A stretch of 12,208 nt of DNA from Pseudomonadota bacterium. GTDB taxonomy: Bacteria > SAR324 > XYD2-FULL-50-16 > JAHJRI01. This document shows positions 1 through 7,346 of the stretch, in pieces. Within the stretch, counting starts at the first letter, position 1, and each line of letters opens with the position of its first letter. The stretch spans positions 1 to 12,208 of the forward strand of contig JAKSDL010000170.1 of NCBI GenBank assembly GCA_022360105.1, read 5' to 3'. The notes below the pieces were generated by a model. That model saw only the letters and a program-made list of their open reading frames with translations, was not told the DNA's origin and did not search any database. The translations under genes were made by a program, and so were the position numbers.

Positions 1-135
1 ACCGGCAAAAATAATAACTTCTCATACTCAAAAAACCATAGAATCAATTAATTACGATTTGAATTCCTTTTTATTTTATTTGTCTGTTAAGATGGTCTTT
101 TATTAATACTTTTCAATACGCTAAACGGAAAAAAC
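1..135 (+). promoter_or_regulatory. AT-rich leader with possible promoter for the yhbY-type gene
   Basis: This stretch holds no gene that I can support. It is strongly AT-rich. An extended -10-like element, TGTTAAGAT, lies at 85-93, about 43 bases before the first ATG, but no good -35 box sits at the right distance (TTGAAT at 59-64 is too far upstream). An alternative pairing is TTGTCT at 80-85 with TAATAC at 104-109. The ribosome-binding signal before the ATG at 136 is weak (ACGGAAAAAAC). The promoter call is pattern matching only and assumes a sigma70-like consensus. Confidence 0.25.
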
Positions 136-447
136 ATGGTTCAACCCTTACCAAAATTAACAGGTAAACAGGCCCGGCATCTGAGGGCAATCGGTCATTC
201 ATTAAAGCCTTTGCTACTAGTTGGAAAATCCGGAATTACCGAGAATTTTATTAAGCAGGTGAGAAGTTCATTGGAGACCCATGAGCTGATAAAAGTTAAG
301 CTGGGAAAAACATCAGAAACCGGAATGGATGATGCAATTACCCAATTGGTTGACAAAGTGCCTTGTCAGCTGGCGCAATCCATAGGAAAAACACTTCTCC
401 TATACAAAGCCAACGAGGAAGACCCCAAAATCACCCTACCCAAATAA
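136..447 (+). CDS. yhbY: YhbY-family RNA-binding protein (CRM domain)
   Basis: This 103-residue protein is the usual size of a stand-alone CRM-domain protein. In E. coli the homologue YhbY associates with pre-50S ribosomal particles, and plant relatives act in group II intron splicing. The sequence opens with the family signature LTGKQARHLRA (8-18). It continues with HSLKPLLLVGKSGITENFI (21-39), where GKSG at 30-33 is the GxxG RNA-binding loop. ELIKVK (50-55) and the late strand IGKTLLLYK (83-91) complete the fold. The protein should be cytoplasmic and bind rRNA. The ATG at 136 is the only sensible start. Its stop codon TAA shares one base with the ATG of the next gene, so the two are probably co-transcribed and translationally coupled. 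Family assignment is firm; the exact ribosomal target is inferred from homologues. Confidence 0.93.
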   Translation: MVQPLPKLTGKQARHLRAIGHSLKPLLLVGKSGITENFIKQVRSSLETHELIKVKLGKTSETGMDDAITQLVDKVPCQLAQSIGKTLLLYKANEEDPKITLPK

Positions 448-986
448 TGAAGTTCAAAGTTCATGTTGTTGGTGGTGCCATGGCCGGATTGCTGACAGTA
501 ACTATTGCCCAGGTTTCCGGATACACTTCAGCAAATTACCAACACTTAATCGATTTTTTCAACGACCCTCAAGTCATCCGGGGAGATGTCCCTGTTTTAA
601 TTGGATTGTTTGTCATCACCGTGTTTATGTCCCTGTTTCCGGATCTTGATTCTGCATCCATCCTGCAGCGCTGGTTTTACAGATTTGCCTTGTTGATATT
701 GGTGATTCTGTTTTTGGTTGGACAAATGGGGCTTTTTGCAGCAGTATCCTTCATTATTTTGCTACCATTGCTCCACAAACACAGAGGGTGGACACATTCC
801 AAAATCACACCCGTTCTTCTTGCTCTGTTTTTTGCTGCTGTGCTTGAGCTTCACCGTAGCTCGCAAGCTTGGTTTGGCGGGTTTTCGATCGAAAACGTCG
901 GTGCCATTCTCAAGGAGTATTGGATTTACGTAGTTGCCTGTGTATTAGGGCATTACACGCATTTACTCCTGGACTGGAAATTGTAG
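447..986 (+). CDS. YdjM-like metal-dependent hydrolase family inner-membrane protein
   Basis: This 179-residue polytopic membrane protein resembles the YdjM/DUF457 family (LexA-binding, inner membrane-associated putative hydrolase). Its three signature blocks are in order: PDLDS at 65-69, HRGWTHS at 112-118 and GHYTHLLLD at 168-176. These His and Asp residues are those expected to bind metal in the family; the substrate is unknown. Hydrophobic segments lie at about 7-23, 48-64, 78-109 (long enough for two passes), 119-135 and 158-174. I chose the ATG at 447, overlapping the previous stop as TAATG, rather than an in-frame ATG at 363, because family similarity begins at MKFKVHVVGG and the longer form would overlap the upstream gene by 85 bases. 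The protein ends three residues after the last motif, so it lacks the C-terminal tail seen in E. coli YdjM. No LexA box is visible. Confidence 0.78.
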   Translation: MKFKVHVVGGAMAGLLTVTIAQVSGYTSANYQHLIDFFNDPQVIRGDVPVLIGLFVITVFMSLFPDLDSASILQRWFYRFALLILVILFLVGQMGLFAAVSFIILLPLLHKHRGWTHSKITPVLLALFFAAVLELHRSSQAWFGGFSIENVGAILKEYWIYVVACVLGHYTHLLLDWKL

Positions 987-994
987 GATCTCCC

Positions 995-1315
995 TTAGGA
1001 TTTTACTTCCTCATCGATCCATTTCAAGAAATCAGGACTTCCTTCAATAATTGGAATAGCAATGATTTCAGGCGTTTCATAAGGATGAATCTCTTTTATT
1101 TTGGCTTCAAGCTCGGCATAAAGTAACCTTTTGGTTTTAAAAGTACAGCGCCATTCTTCTTCAGATTCCAGTTTTTCTTTCCACCAATAAACACTTTGAA
1201 TTGGACCATCTATTTGAGTGCAGGCTGTCAACTTTGCTCCGGTTATTGATTTAGCCAATCTCATAGCGTCTTCTCTTTCACTTAACGTTGTTTGAACCAG
1301 TATATAGTCACTCAT
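995..1315 (-). CDS. cutA: Divalent-cation tolerance protein CutA
   Basis: At 106 residues this matches the CutA1 family, small cytoplasmic proteins with a ferredoxin-like fold that form very stable trimers. E. coli mutants show altered copper tolerance, and relatives bind divalent metals; the true biochemical role is unsettled. Visible hallmarks are ACTQIDGPIQSVYWWKEKLE (31-50), the CTFKT strand (57-61) and the conserved HPYETPEIIAIPI (77-89) followed by FLKWI (96-100). It lies 12 bases downstream of the helicase gene on the same strand, with CAGG eight bases before its ATG, so it is probably the distal gene of a two-gene transcript. That pairing does not suggest a shared function. Its stop lies eight bases from the end of the convergent YdjM-like gene. 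Confidence 0.95.
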   Translation of the reverse strand: MSDYILVQTTLSEREDAMRLAKSITGAKLTACTQIDGPIQSVYWWKEKLESEEEWRCTFKTKRLLYAELEAKIKEIHPYETPEIIAIPIIEGSPDFLKWIDEEVKS

Positions 1316-1327
1316 GATAATAACCTG

Positions 1328-3355
1328 TTAGAAGTTTTTATATCTGGAAAAAAAACTGCTTCTGGCCTTGGCAGATTTCATTTCAACTACATCAGGATCT
1401 TCCGGATCAATTGGAGATTTATCAAACAAGGATTTGTCAATTTCAGAAAGAAACCTGGAAGGTTCCGTATAAACCCACTCTCCATAGTGCATTCTACTGC
1501 GCGACATGCTCAAACTCAGCACTTTTTTTGCTCTTGTAAGGGCGACATAGAAAAGTCGTCTTTCCTCTTCCAAAGAATCTTCTTCCATGGCTTTATGATT
1601 GGGAAATTGTCCTTCTGTCAGTCCAACCACGGCAACATAGTCGAATTCCAATCCCTTGGCAGAATGCACCGTTAACAGACTGACCTTACCCGAATCCTGG
1701 TCCAGCTCGTCTGTGTCAGTAAATAGCGAGACATAATCCAGGAAATCGATCAATGTAGCACTATTGCCTTCGATAACTCTTCTTTCTTCAAACAGGTAAA
1801 GAGTGTTAATGAATTCCAGGAAATTATTTATCTTGATTTCCCTGACTTGATCCACCTTCTCGGTCTTTTCTATTTCGGCTTTGATCCCAACTCGCTCAAA
1901 CAATTCCTGAAACACCTGGTTAAAAGGAATCGTCTCCAGCTTTTCCTTGAATTCATGAACCAGGTCAACGAAAGCTTTAATGCTCTTTTTTGCCCTGGGC
2001 TTCAACTCTTCAAGTTCCTCTGCCTGTTCCATCATTTCAAACAGGGAAAGATTTCTGCTAATCCTGGCCTGGGTTAAAGCCATCACCGTGGTTTTTCCCA
2101 GGTCCCGTTTCGGATAGTTAATAATCCTGAAAAGGCTGACTTCATCCTTAAGATTATGCAGGAATTTCATGTACGCGAGGCAATCCTGAATCTCTTTTCG
2201 ATCAAAAAACTTTGTTCCTCCAATCAATTGATAAGGAATTCCAAGGTTTCGTAATTGTTCTTCCACAGCGCGGGATTGGAAATTGGAACGATAAAGAAAG
2301 GCAAAATTGGACCAGGAATCTCCCGTAGTATACTTGTGATGATTCATTTTACTCACCACTTCTTCCAACTCTTCCATCACGTTATCTTCATTGATCCATC
2401 GAATCAGCTCACCTTCTCCGCTATTAGTCCAGAGGTTTTTTGGCATTCTGGCCGTGTTGTTGGCTATGACCTCATTGGCAGCATTTAATATAACTGAAGT
2501 AGAGCGATAATTCTGCTCAAGTTTGATGACTTCAGCCTCAGGGAAATCTTTTTGAAAGTCGAGAATGTTTCGAATATCCGCACCTCGCCAACCGTAGATC
2601 GACTGATCGTCATCCCCAACCACACAAAGCTTGCGGCAGTTTTCCGTGAGATACTTTACCAGGCGATATTGAACCCTGTTGGTATCCTGATACTCGTCTA
2701 CCATGATGTATTCAAATCGCTTCTTTAAAACCTCTGTTTCCTTGGGATATTTTTTAAACAGATCGATAGTCAGATACAAAATATCTTCAAAATCCAAGGC
2801 ATTACAACCTTTTAAGGTTTTATTGTACTCCTCAAAGACCTTCCCCGTGACTTGGGCGAAAGGATCGTTTTTTTGATCCAGGAAATATTCCGGACCTTTG
2901 CCCTTGCCTTTGATTTTCATAATTTCGTAAAATGTTGCCTTGAGATTGAAGGTCTTGGGGTCTATGTCCTCGTCTTCGTAAATAGTTTTTATGGTGGAAA
3001 GCTGACTGGCGGTATCAAATATGACAAAATCCTTCTGATACCCAAGCAAATGAATAAACTCTCTTAAAAACCTGACGCAGAGGGAATGAAAGGTTGTGAT
3101 CATTATTCCCTTGGTTTGGTTTTTCAACATGGAGTGGACTCTCTCTCTCATCTCCTTGGCTGCTTTGTTGGTAAAGGTCAGAGCCAAAATGCGAAATGGG
3201 GCTATCTGCCGGTTAGAGATCAGATGGGCAATACGATAAGTGATAACCCTGGTTTTACCGCTACCTGCTCCTGCCAGTAGTAGTAAGGGTTTATCTATGG
3301 TTTCAACAGCATTTCTTTGTTCCGGATTTAATTCTTCAAGGCTAAAACGACTCAT
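1328..3355 (-). CDS. rep: ATP-dependent DNA helicase, Rep/UvrD type (superfamily 1A)
   Basis: This 675-residue SF1A 3'-5' DNA helicase has all expected motifs: Q motif around NPEQRNAV (10-17), Walker A AGAGSGKT (28-35), motif Ia LALTFTNKAA (57-66), TTFHS (87-91), motif II VDEYQDTN (219-226), motif III VVGDDDQSIYGWRGAD (245-260), motif IV LEQNYRS (279-285), motif V VHSAKGLEFDYV (563-574) and motif VI EERRLFYVALTRAK (597-610). The 2B region carries GGTKFFDRKEIQDCLAYMKF (379-398). Length, CNALDFEDIL (184-193) and the EPSRFL end (631-636) fit E. coli Rep (673 residues) better than UvrD or PcrA. It also appears to lack the C-terminal Tudor-like RNA polymerase-binding domain of PcrA/UvrD. Rep-type enzymes clear proteins ahead of replication forks and aid restart. 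With no genome context, the Rep versus UvrD label is an inference. Start is ATG with little Shine-Dalgarno signal. Confidence 0.93.
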   Translation of the reverse strand: MSRFSLEELNPEQRNAVETIDKPLLLLAGAGSGKTRVITYRIAHLISNRQIAPFRILALTFTNKAAKEMRERVHSMLKNQTKGIMITTFHSLCVRFLREFIHLLGYQKDFVIFDTASQLSTIKTIYEDEDIDPKTFNLKATFYEIMKIKGKGKGPEYFLDQKNDPFAQVTGKVFEEYNKTLKGCNALDFEDILYLTIDLFKKYPKETEVLKKRFEYIMVDEYQDTNRVQYRLVKYLTENCRKLCVVGDDDQSIYGWRGADIRNILDFQKDFPEAEVIKLEQNYRSTSVILNAANEVIANNTARMPKNLWTNSGEGELIRWINEDNVMEELEEVVSKMNHHKYTTGDSWSNFAFLYRSNFQSRAVEEQLRNLGIPYQLIGGTKFFDRKEIQDCLAYMKFLHNLKDEVSLFRIINYPKRDLGKTTVMALTQARISRNLSLFEMMEQAEELEELKPRAKKSIKAFVDLVHEFKEKLETIPFNQVFQELFERVGIKAEIEKTEKVDQVREIKINNFLEFINTLYLFEERRVIEGNSATLIDFLDYVSLFTDTDELDQDSGKVSLLTVHSAKGLEFDYVAVVGLTEGQFPNHKAMEEDSLEEERRLFYVALTRAKKVLSLSMSRSRMHYGEWVYTEPSRFLSEIDKSLFDKSPIDPEDPDVVEMKSAKARSSFFSRYKNF

Positions 3356-3463
3356 GTGGTGAAGGATGGTTAGGTATCAAGTTCTACTCCAACTTTTTGA
3401 CGAAAGGCCTTCCTGCTTTTAACTGGAGTTTAATAAGTAAATAACAATTGGGTTTATTCAATC
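3356..3463. promoter_or_regulatory. Divergent intergenic region between helicase and U32 protein genes
   Basis: This 108-base gap separates two divergent genes and must carry promoters for both. On the plus strand, TTGACG at 3397-3402 is a good -35-like hexamer, but the hexamer 16-17 bases downstream (around 3419-3425) is a poor -10. An AT-rich run, TTTAATAAGTAAATAA, follows at 3429-3444. On the minus strand no convincing promoter pair stands out. An eight-base palindrome, AAGGCCTT, lies at 3404-3411 between the two genes; it is short enough to be chance. No terminator or riboswitch-like structure was recognised. Confidence 0.35.
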
Positions 3464-4657
3464 GTGAATGCAAAAGACCAGATTATCTTTGAACTATTAG
3501 CACCTGCCGGTAATTTAGAAAAGTTGAAAATCGCTGTACTATACGGTGCTGATGCGGTTTACCTAGCAGGACAATTGTTTAGTTTAAGAAAGGCCGCCAA
3601 TAATTTTTCTTTTTCCGATATTAAAAAAGCGATCTCTTTTGCACACAATTACCGGGCAAAAGTTTATCTTACTGTCAATGCTTTTCTGCATGAAGCTGAA
3701 ACGTCTGATTTAATAGACTATCTAAAAGAGCTTGATCGTATCCGGCCAGATGCCCTGATCTGCTCTGATTTGGGTGTGGTCACCCTGGCTAAAATCCATA
3801 CCTCCATTCCAATCCACGTCTCCACCCAGGCTTCTGTCATTAATTCCTATCACGCCCAAATCTGGAAAGATATGGGAGCCAAAAGAATTGTTGTCGGGCG
3901 GGAACTCAGCATCCGGGAAGCTGCACAAATCAAGGAAAATACCGGGCTTGAAGTTGAGATGTTTGTTCATGGAGCCATGTGTATGAGTTATTCCGGACAT
4001 TGTGCCATGTCGACTTACGTAGCTAACAGGGACAGCAATCGGGGTGGATGTATCCAAAATTGTCGTTATTACTACACATTGAAAAGGGGGGATGAAGAGC
4101 TATCCCAGTCTTATCTTTTGAGTTCCAAAGACCTGTGCGGTATCAAGTTACTACCTGAATTTATTTCTTCGGGAATTGATTCGATTAAAATAGAAGGTCG
4201 CATGAAAAGCAATCTCTATATCGCGTCAACTGTAAGAGCCTATGCCAATGCAATCAAAGACGTACGATCGGGTACGGCAGATTTGGATAAATGGCAACAG
4301 GAACTGGAAAAAGTGCCCTACCGCGGTTACACGGAGGCAAACCTCAAATACAATGCCGGAAAAGACAGCGTTTATGATCAATCCCGTGAAATTGGAAAAG
4401 ACTATAAAATGGCCGGTACGGTGATCGATGTTGATGAAGCAAAAAAACGTTTTGCTTTTCAGGTAAAAAACAAGCTTCAGATCGGTGATACCATTGAATT
4501 GATGCCTTTTCGAGGAGAAATAATCGACTTAACCATTGAACGATTTGAGGATCTTTCAGGACAGGATCTTGCGGTTGCACAGCCTCACAATGTAATTTGG
4601 CTACCCTTGCATGAGGGCGTGGAAGCCAGTAATGTGGCAAGGGTAAAGGCACTGTGA
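3464..4657 (+). CDS. trhP: U32 peptidase-family protein, likely tRNA uridine 5-hydroxylase TrhP
   Basis: This 397-residue protein contains the U32 family signature, EMFVHGAMCMSYSGHCAMS at 165-183, which fits the PROSITE U32 pattern residue for residue. Despite the 'peptidase' name, members of this branch (E. coli TrhP/YegQ, Bacillus TrhP1/P2) make 5-hydroxyuridine at tRNA wobble position 34 using prephenate-derived chemistry. The N-terminal barrel is seen in ELLAPAGNLEKLKIAVLYGADAVYL (10-34), beginning LLAPAG. Cysteines at 173, 180, 196 and 200, in GGCIQNCRYYY (194-204), are candidates for an iron-sulfur site. The C-terminal part (about 305-397) fits the small domain of this group. It starts at GTG; the ATG four bases later is out of frame, and the upstream in-frame stop at 3434 rules out a longer form except through rare codons. 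Ribosome-binding signal is weak. It is somewhat shorter than E. coli TrhP (about 450). The TrhP versus RlhA choice is by similarity. Confidence 0.85.
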   Translation: MNAKDQIIFELLAPAGNLEKLKIAVLYGADAVYLAGQLFSLRKAANNFSFSDIKKAISFAHNYRAKVYLTVNAFLHEAETSDLIDYLKELDRIRPDALICSDLGVVTLAKIHTSIPIHVSTQASVINSYHAQIWKDMGAKRIVVGRELSIREAAQIKENTGLEVEMFVHGAMCMSYSGHCAMSTYVANRDSNRGGCIQNCRYYYTLKRGDEELSQSYLLSSKDLCGIKLLPEFISSGIDSIKIEGRMKSNLYIASTVRAYANAIKDVRSGTADLDKWQQELEKVPYRGYTEANLKYNAGKDSVYDQSREIGKDYKMAGTVIDVDEAKKRFAFQVKNKLQIGDTIELMPFRGEIIDLTIERFEDLSGQDLAVAQPHNVIWLPLHEGVEASNVARVKAL

Positions 4658-4664
4658 ATCGTAA

Positions 4665-5420
4665 CTACACGTTTACCAGTGGCTGAAAACGAGGAAGGTT
4701 GTCTGCAAAAATACCATCCACACCCATTGCCTGAACTTTCTCATATTCCTCTATGGTTTGAATGGTGAAGCTCAATACTTTCAAGCCGGCTCTGTGAATC
4801 AAATCCACTTGCTCCTTGCTTAGCGTTTCATGCCAGGCATTCCAGGAGAATACCCGTAGTTCCAGACAAGCATCCAGACAAATCTGATCTACCGGTTCAA
4901 GGGAGATGTAAGCCAGATTTAGATCGGGGTTCAGCTTTTGAAGTCGCTGCAGATACTTGATTTGAAAACTGGAAACAATTGAATAATCCAGCAAATCGTT
5001 TTCTATGATCAGTTGCAGAACTTGCTTTTCAATAGTATCAGCAGCATCATTTTCTTCAAAATATTCTTTTTTAATTTCAATATTCAAAACGCAACGCTTA
5101 TTCACCAAATCAATGACTTCCTGAAGGGTTGGAACTTTCTCACCTGCAAATAATGGATCGAACCATGCCCCTGCGTCCAGTTTTCTCAACTCTTCAAGTG
5201 GTTTTTCACTGACCTTTCCTTTGCTATTGGTTGTGCGATCCAATGTTTCATCATGAATTACAACCAACTGTCTATCCGCACTGAGGGCAACATCCAATTC
5301 GATCATTTGCGCGTTGGCTTTCAATGCGGCTTGAAAAGAAACCAGGGTATTTTCAGGAAATAACTCCTTTACTCCCCGATGAGCAATACAAACGGGGAAA
5401 TTCAGAGAATCGACATTCAT
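4665..5420 (-). CDS. Glycerophosphodiester phosphodiesterase (GDPD family)
   Basis: This 251-residue enzyme should hydrolyse glycerophosphodiesters from phospholipid turnover to glycerol-3-phosphate and an alcohol. The GDPD barrel motifs are complete: HRG at 14-16, PENT at 22-25, ELD at 41-43 (metal-binding Glu and Asp), HDETLDRTT at 56-64, NIEIK at 113-117, SSF at 150-152 and GVDGIFADNLP at 233-243. There is no signal peptide, so it is probably cytoplasmic like UgpQ rather than periplasmic like GlpQ. It is the last gene of the minus-strand run. Its ATG is five bases after the TAA of the TPR gene, with an unbroken eight-A tract instead of a Shine-Dalgarno motif, so initiation probably depends on ribosomes finishing the upstream gene. 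Family is firm; substrate preference is not readable. Confidence 0.93.
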   Translation of the reverse strand: MNVDSLNFPVCIAHRGVKELFPENTLVSFQAALKANAQMIELDVALSADRQLVVIHDETLDRTTNSKGKVSEKPLEELRKLDAGAWFDPLFAGEKVPTLQEVIDLVNKRCVLNIEIKKEYFEENDAADTIEKQVLQLIIENDLLDYSIVSSFQIKYLQRLQKLNPDLNLAYISLEPVDQICLDACLELRVFSWNAWHETLSKEQVDLIHRAGLKVLSFTIQTIEEYEKVQAMGVDGIFADNLPRFQPLVNV

Positions 5421-5425
5421 TTTTT

Positions 5426-7333
5426 TTAGCGACTGTATTGATTGTAGTGGCTATCCATAGCCTTAAAATTATTGATTTGTCCGGCTTTATAGCGATACAT
5501 GCGCAAGCGATGATGAAACAATTGGTTGTACTGATGATTAAAACTCTGCATATCGGTCAAAATATCTATGGCACGACGATAATCACCGATTAAACCCAGG
5601 TAAAATGTATAGGCGTTAGAGAGTTCCAAGTGACGACGCCAGATTTTAAGACCTTGGTTCAGCAGGTTGATCGCTTCCCGGATTTTACCGGTTCTGGCAT
5701 AGCTGTTTGCCAGTTTTAAATGAATCTTGCCTGCTCCCTGTGCTGTTTTGAGATGCTTTTTTAAAATCGCCGGTACTCTTTCCAGACGATTGGTCGCCTC
5801 AAAAAGAGTTGCCCTGGCAAGAGTGATTTTTAAATGCCCCGGAGCCGTCAACTCGATGTCGTTCAACCGTCTTTCTGCCTGTTCTGTTTTCCCCTGGAGG
5901 ATTTCCAATTCAGCAATTTCCGTTTCTACATCAACTTCGTAAACATGCTTACGGGAATAATTAAACAGATCAGCTGCTTTTTTGAAGTCCTTTTGTGCTT
6001 TGGCGACTCTTCCATTCAAAAAAGCCACTTTTGGATTCAATTGATCCAGGCTGAAATGGGTCAACAACGTTTTAGCCTTATCAATTTCATTGTTATCCAG
6101 AAGTTTTTCGACATATTCCAGTCTTAAGTCAACATCGTAGGGTGAAATGTCAAAGGCTTTTTGCAAAGCCCATTGGGAACCAATAACATCTCTTTGATCT
6201 TTTAAAACAGATGAGAGCGCATAGTAACAACCTGCAAATTCGGGATCTTTATCGATGCAAGTCTGTAAACGGTTCTCAGCCTGAAACAACCTGCCTTTCT
6301 GTCTTTCTATTTGCGCAGACATCAACAGAAGTTCCACGGAATCGCTATTGGTTTTCAGTAATTGTTCTATCGTTTTTTCAATGGTTGAATCCGGTTTTAC
6401 TTTCTGTTGAATTTTTAATTTTAATATCTCTGATTGAATTGAGGTATTTTGTAATCTCTCGATTACACCTGACGCCTTGGTAAATTCACCATGTTTAAAG
6501 TGGAGATCGGCCAAAGCAACGATTATTTCTTCCGAGATGTTCCCATAGCTGTCTATCCAGTTATTTAACAATGCCTGGGACCTTTTGGTTTCTCCAATAA
6601 ATTCATATAGCTGGGAAAGAAGCAAGGTGCCTTTAACCGATTTTGGGTTGGATGATAAAACCTGCCTGTATTTGATAATTAACTCTTTGACCTCTAAAGC
6701 AGGATCTTCCTGAGTGCCATTGTCTTGATCCGTGGACGCAGCCTTACTGAAACTCTTTTGCTCACCGGCAACAATTGCTTTCACAGATTTTCTGATTTGC
6801 TGAAATTTTATTTCTGCAAACAGTGTCTGTGCATCAAAATAAAGAGGTTCGATGTCTACGGCAGTTTCCAACTGAGCCACAGCCTTATCTGTCTCTCCCA
6901 TCGCTTGATAGGACAAAGCCAGCATATAGTATGCTTCCAGATTGTTGTTATTCAGAAGCAAAGCGTTTAACAACTGGTTGGTTGCTTTGAAGTAGTTAGA
7001 TTCGGCAAATGATATTTTTCCTGCAAGCAGTCGATAGGAGTCCAGTTGTGGTTCAATGAGAATCGCTTTATTGATCTCCTGAGAAGCTTGTTTGAAATCT
7101 CCGGATTTGAAGAGGGCACCTGCGAGCCTAAACAGGAGTTCATCGTTTTTGGGATCCTCTTTTAAGGCTTCCTTATAGTTGGCAATTGCTTGTTTTAGTT
7201 TGCCATCTGCTATCAGAAACTCGTTTGAACGTATTAGCGAGGACCCGGTACAACCACCATACAATCCGACCACCAGCATGGTTACGACCAGATAATTAAC
7301 TATTCTCCAATTGCTTCGTTTGTGCTCAACCAT
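5426..7333 (-). CDS. TPR-repeat lipoprotein, function unknown
   Basis: This 635-residue protein is built almost wholly of tetratricopeptide-like helical pairs. The clearest are at about 36-63 (GKLKQAIANYKEALKEDP), 67-95, 133-163 (YYMLALSYQAMGETDKAVAQ), 345-365, 445-460 and 534-564. A charged, low-complexity break near 185-215 separates two repeat blocks. The N-terminus has a basic stretch (KRSNWR), a hydrophobic core (11-25) and Cys28 in LYGGC, suggesting lipid attachment; tyrosine at -3 makes the lipobox imperfect, so a membrane-anchored form is also possible. I chose the ATG at 7333, 13 bases past the upstream stop, over an in-frame TTG at 7402 that overlaps the previous gene and would add 23 residues before the signal. 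General shape recalls PEP-CTERM-system PrsT-type proteins, but no exosortase or polysaccharide genes are here. It likely scaffolds envelope proteins in the periplasm. Confidence 0.82.
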   Translation of the reverse strand: MVEHKRSNWRIVNYLVVTMLVVGLYGGCTGSSLIRSNEFLIADGKLKQAIANYKEALKEDPKNDELLFRLAGALFKSGDFKQASQEINKAILIEPQLDSYRLLAGKISFAESNYFKATNQLLNALLLNNNNLEAYYMLALSYQAMGETDKAVAQLETAVDIEPLYFDAQTLFAEIKFQQIRKSVKAIVAGEQKSFSKAASTDQDNGTQEDPALEVKELIIKYRQVLSSNPKSVKGTLLLSQLYEFIGETKRSQALLNNWIDSYGNISEEIIVALADLHFKHGEFTKASGVIERLQNTSIQSEILKLKIQQKVKPDSTIEKTIEQLLKTNSDSVELLLMSAQIERQKGRLFQAENRLQTCIDKDPEFAGCYYALSSVLKDQRDVIGSQWALQKAFDISPYDVDLRLEYVEKLLDNNEIDKAKTLLTHFSLDQLNPKVAFLNGRVAKAQKDFKKAADLFNYSRKHVYEVDVETEIAELEILQGKTEQAERRLNDIELTAPGHLKITLARATLFEATNRLERVPAILKKHLKTAQGAGKIHLKLANSYARTGKIREAINLLNQGLKIWRRHLELSNAYTFYLGLIGDYRRAIDILTDMQSFNHQYNQLFHHRLRMYRYKAGQINNFKAMDSHYNQYSR

Positions 7334-7346
7334 TGGTATCCATTGG

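Noticed and set aside
1..25. Possible divergent gene starting on the minus strand (ATG at 25-23) and running off the window
   Set aside because: Only eight codons are visible and the upstream ribosome-binding signal is poor, so it cannot be told from chance.
363..446. Longer membrane protein starting at the ATG at 363
   Set aside because: The added 28 residues are coded inside the yhbY gene in another frame and are polar, unlike the family's start.
1847..3280. Plus-strand open frames opposite the helicase gene, and similar frames opposite lptD and the TPR gene
   Set aside because: They have no recognisable domains, sit fully inside strong genes on the other strand and have no ribosome-binding sites; they are shadows.
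3404..3411. AAGGCCTT palindrome as an operator
   Set aside because: Eight bases with no second copy or known regulator match; expected by chance at this scale.
5420..5427. Eight-base A tract (minus strand) between TPR stop and GDPD start, considered as a frameshift or slippage site
   Set aside because: The stop codon lies at the start of the tract, so slippage on it would not bypass termination. It is better read as a start-codon spacer.
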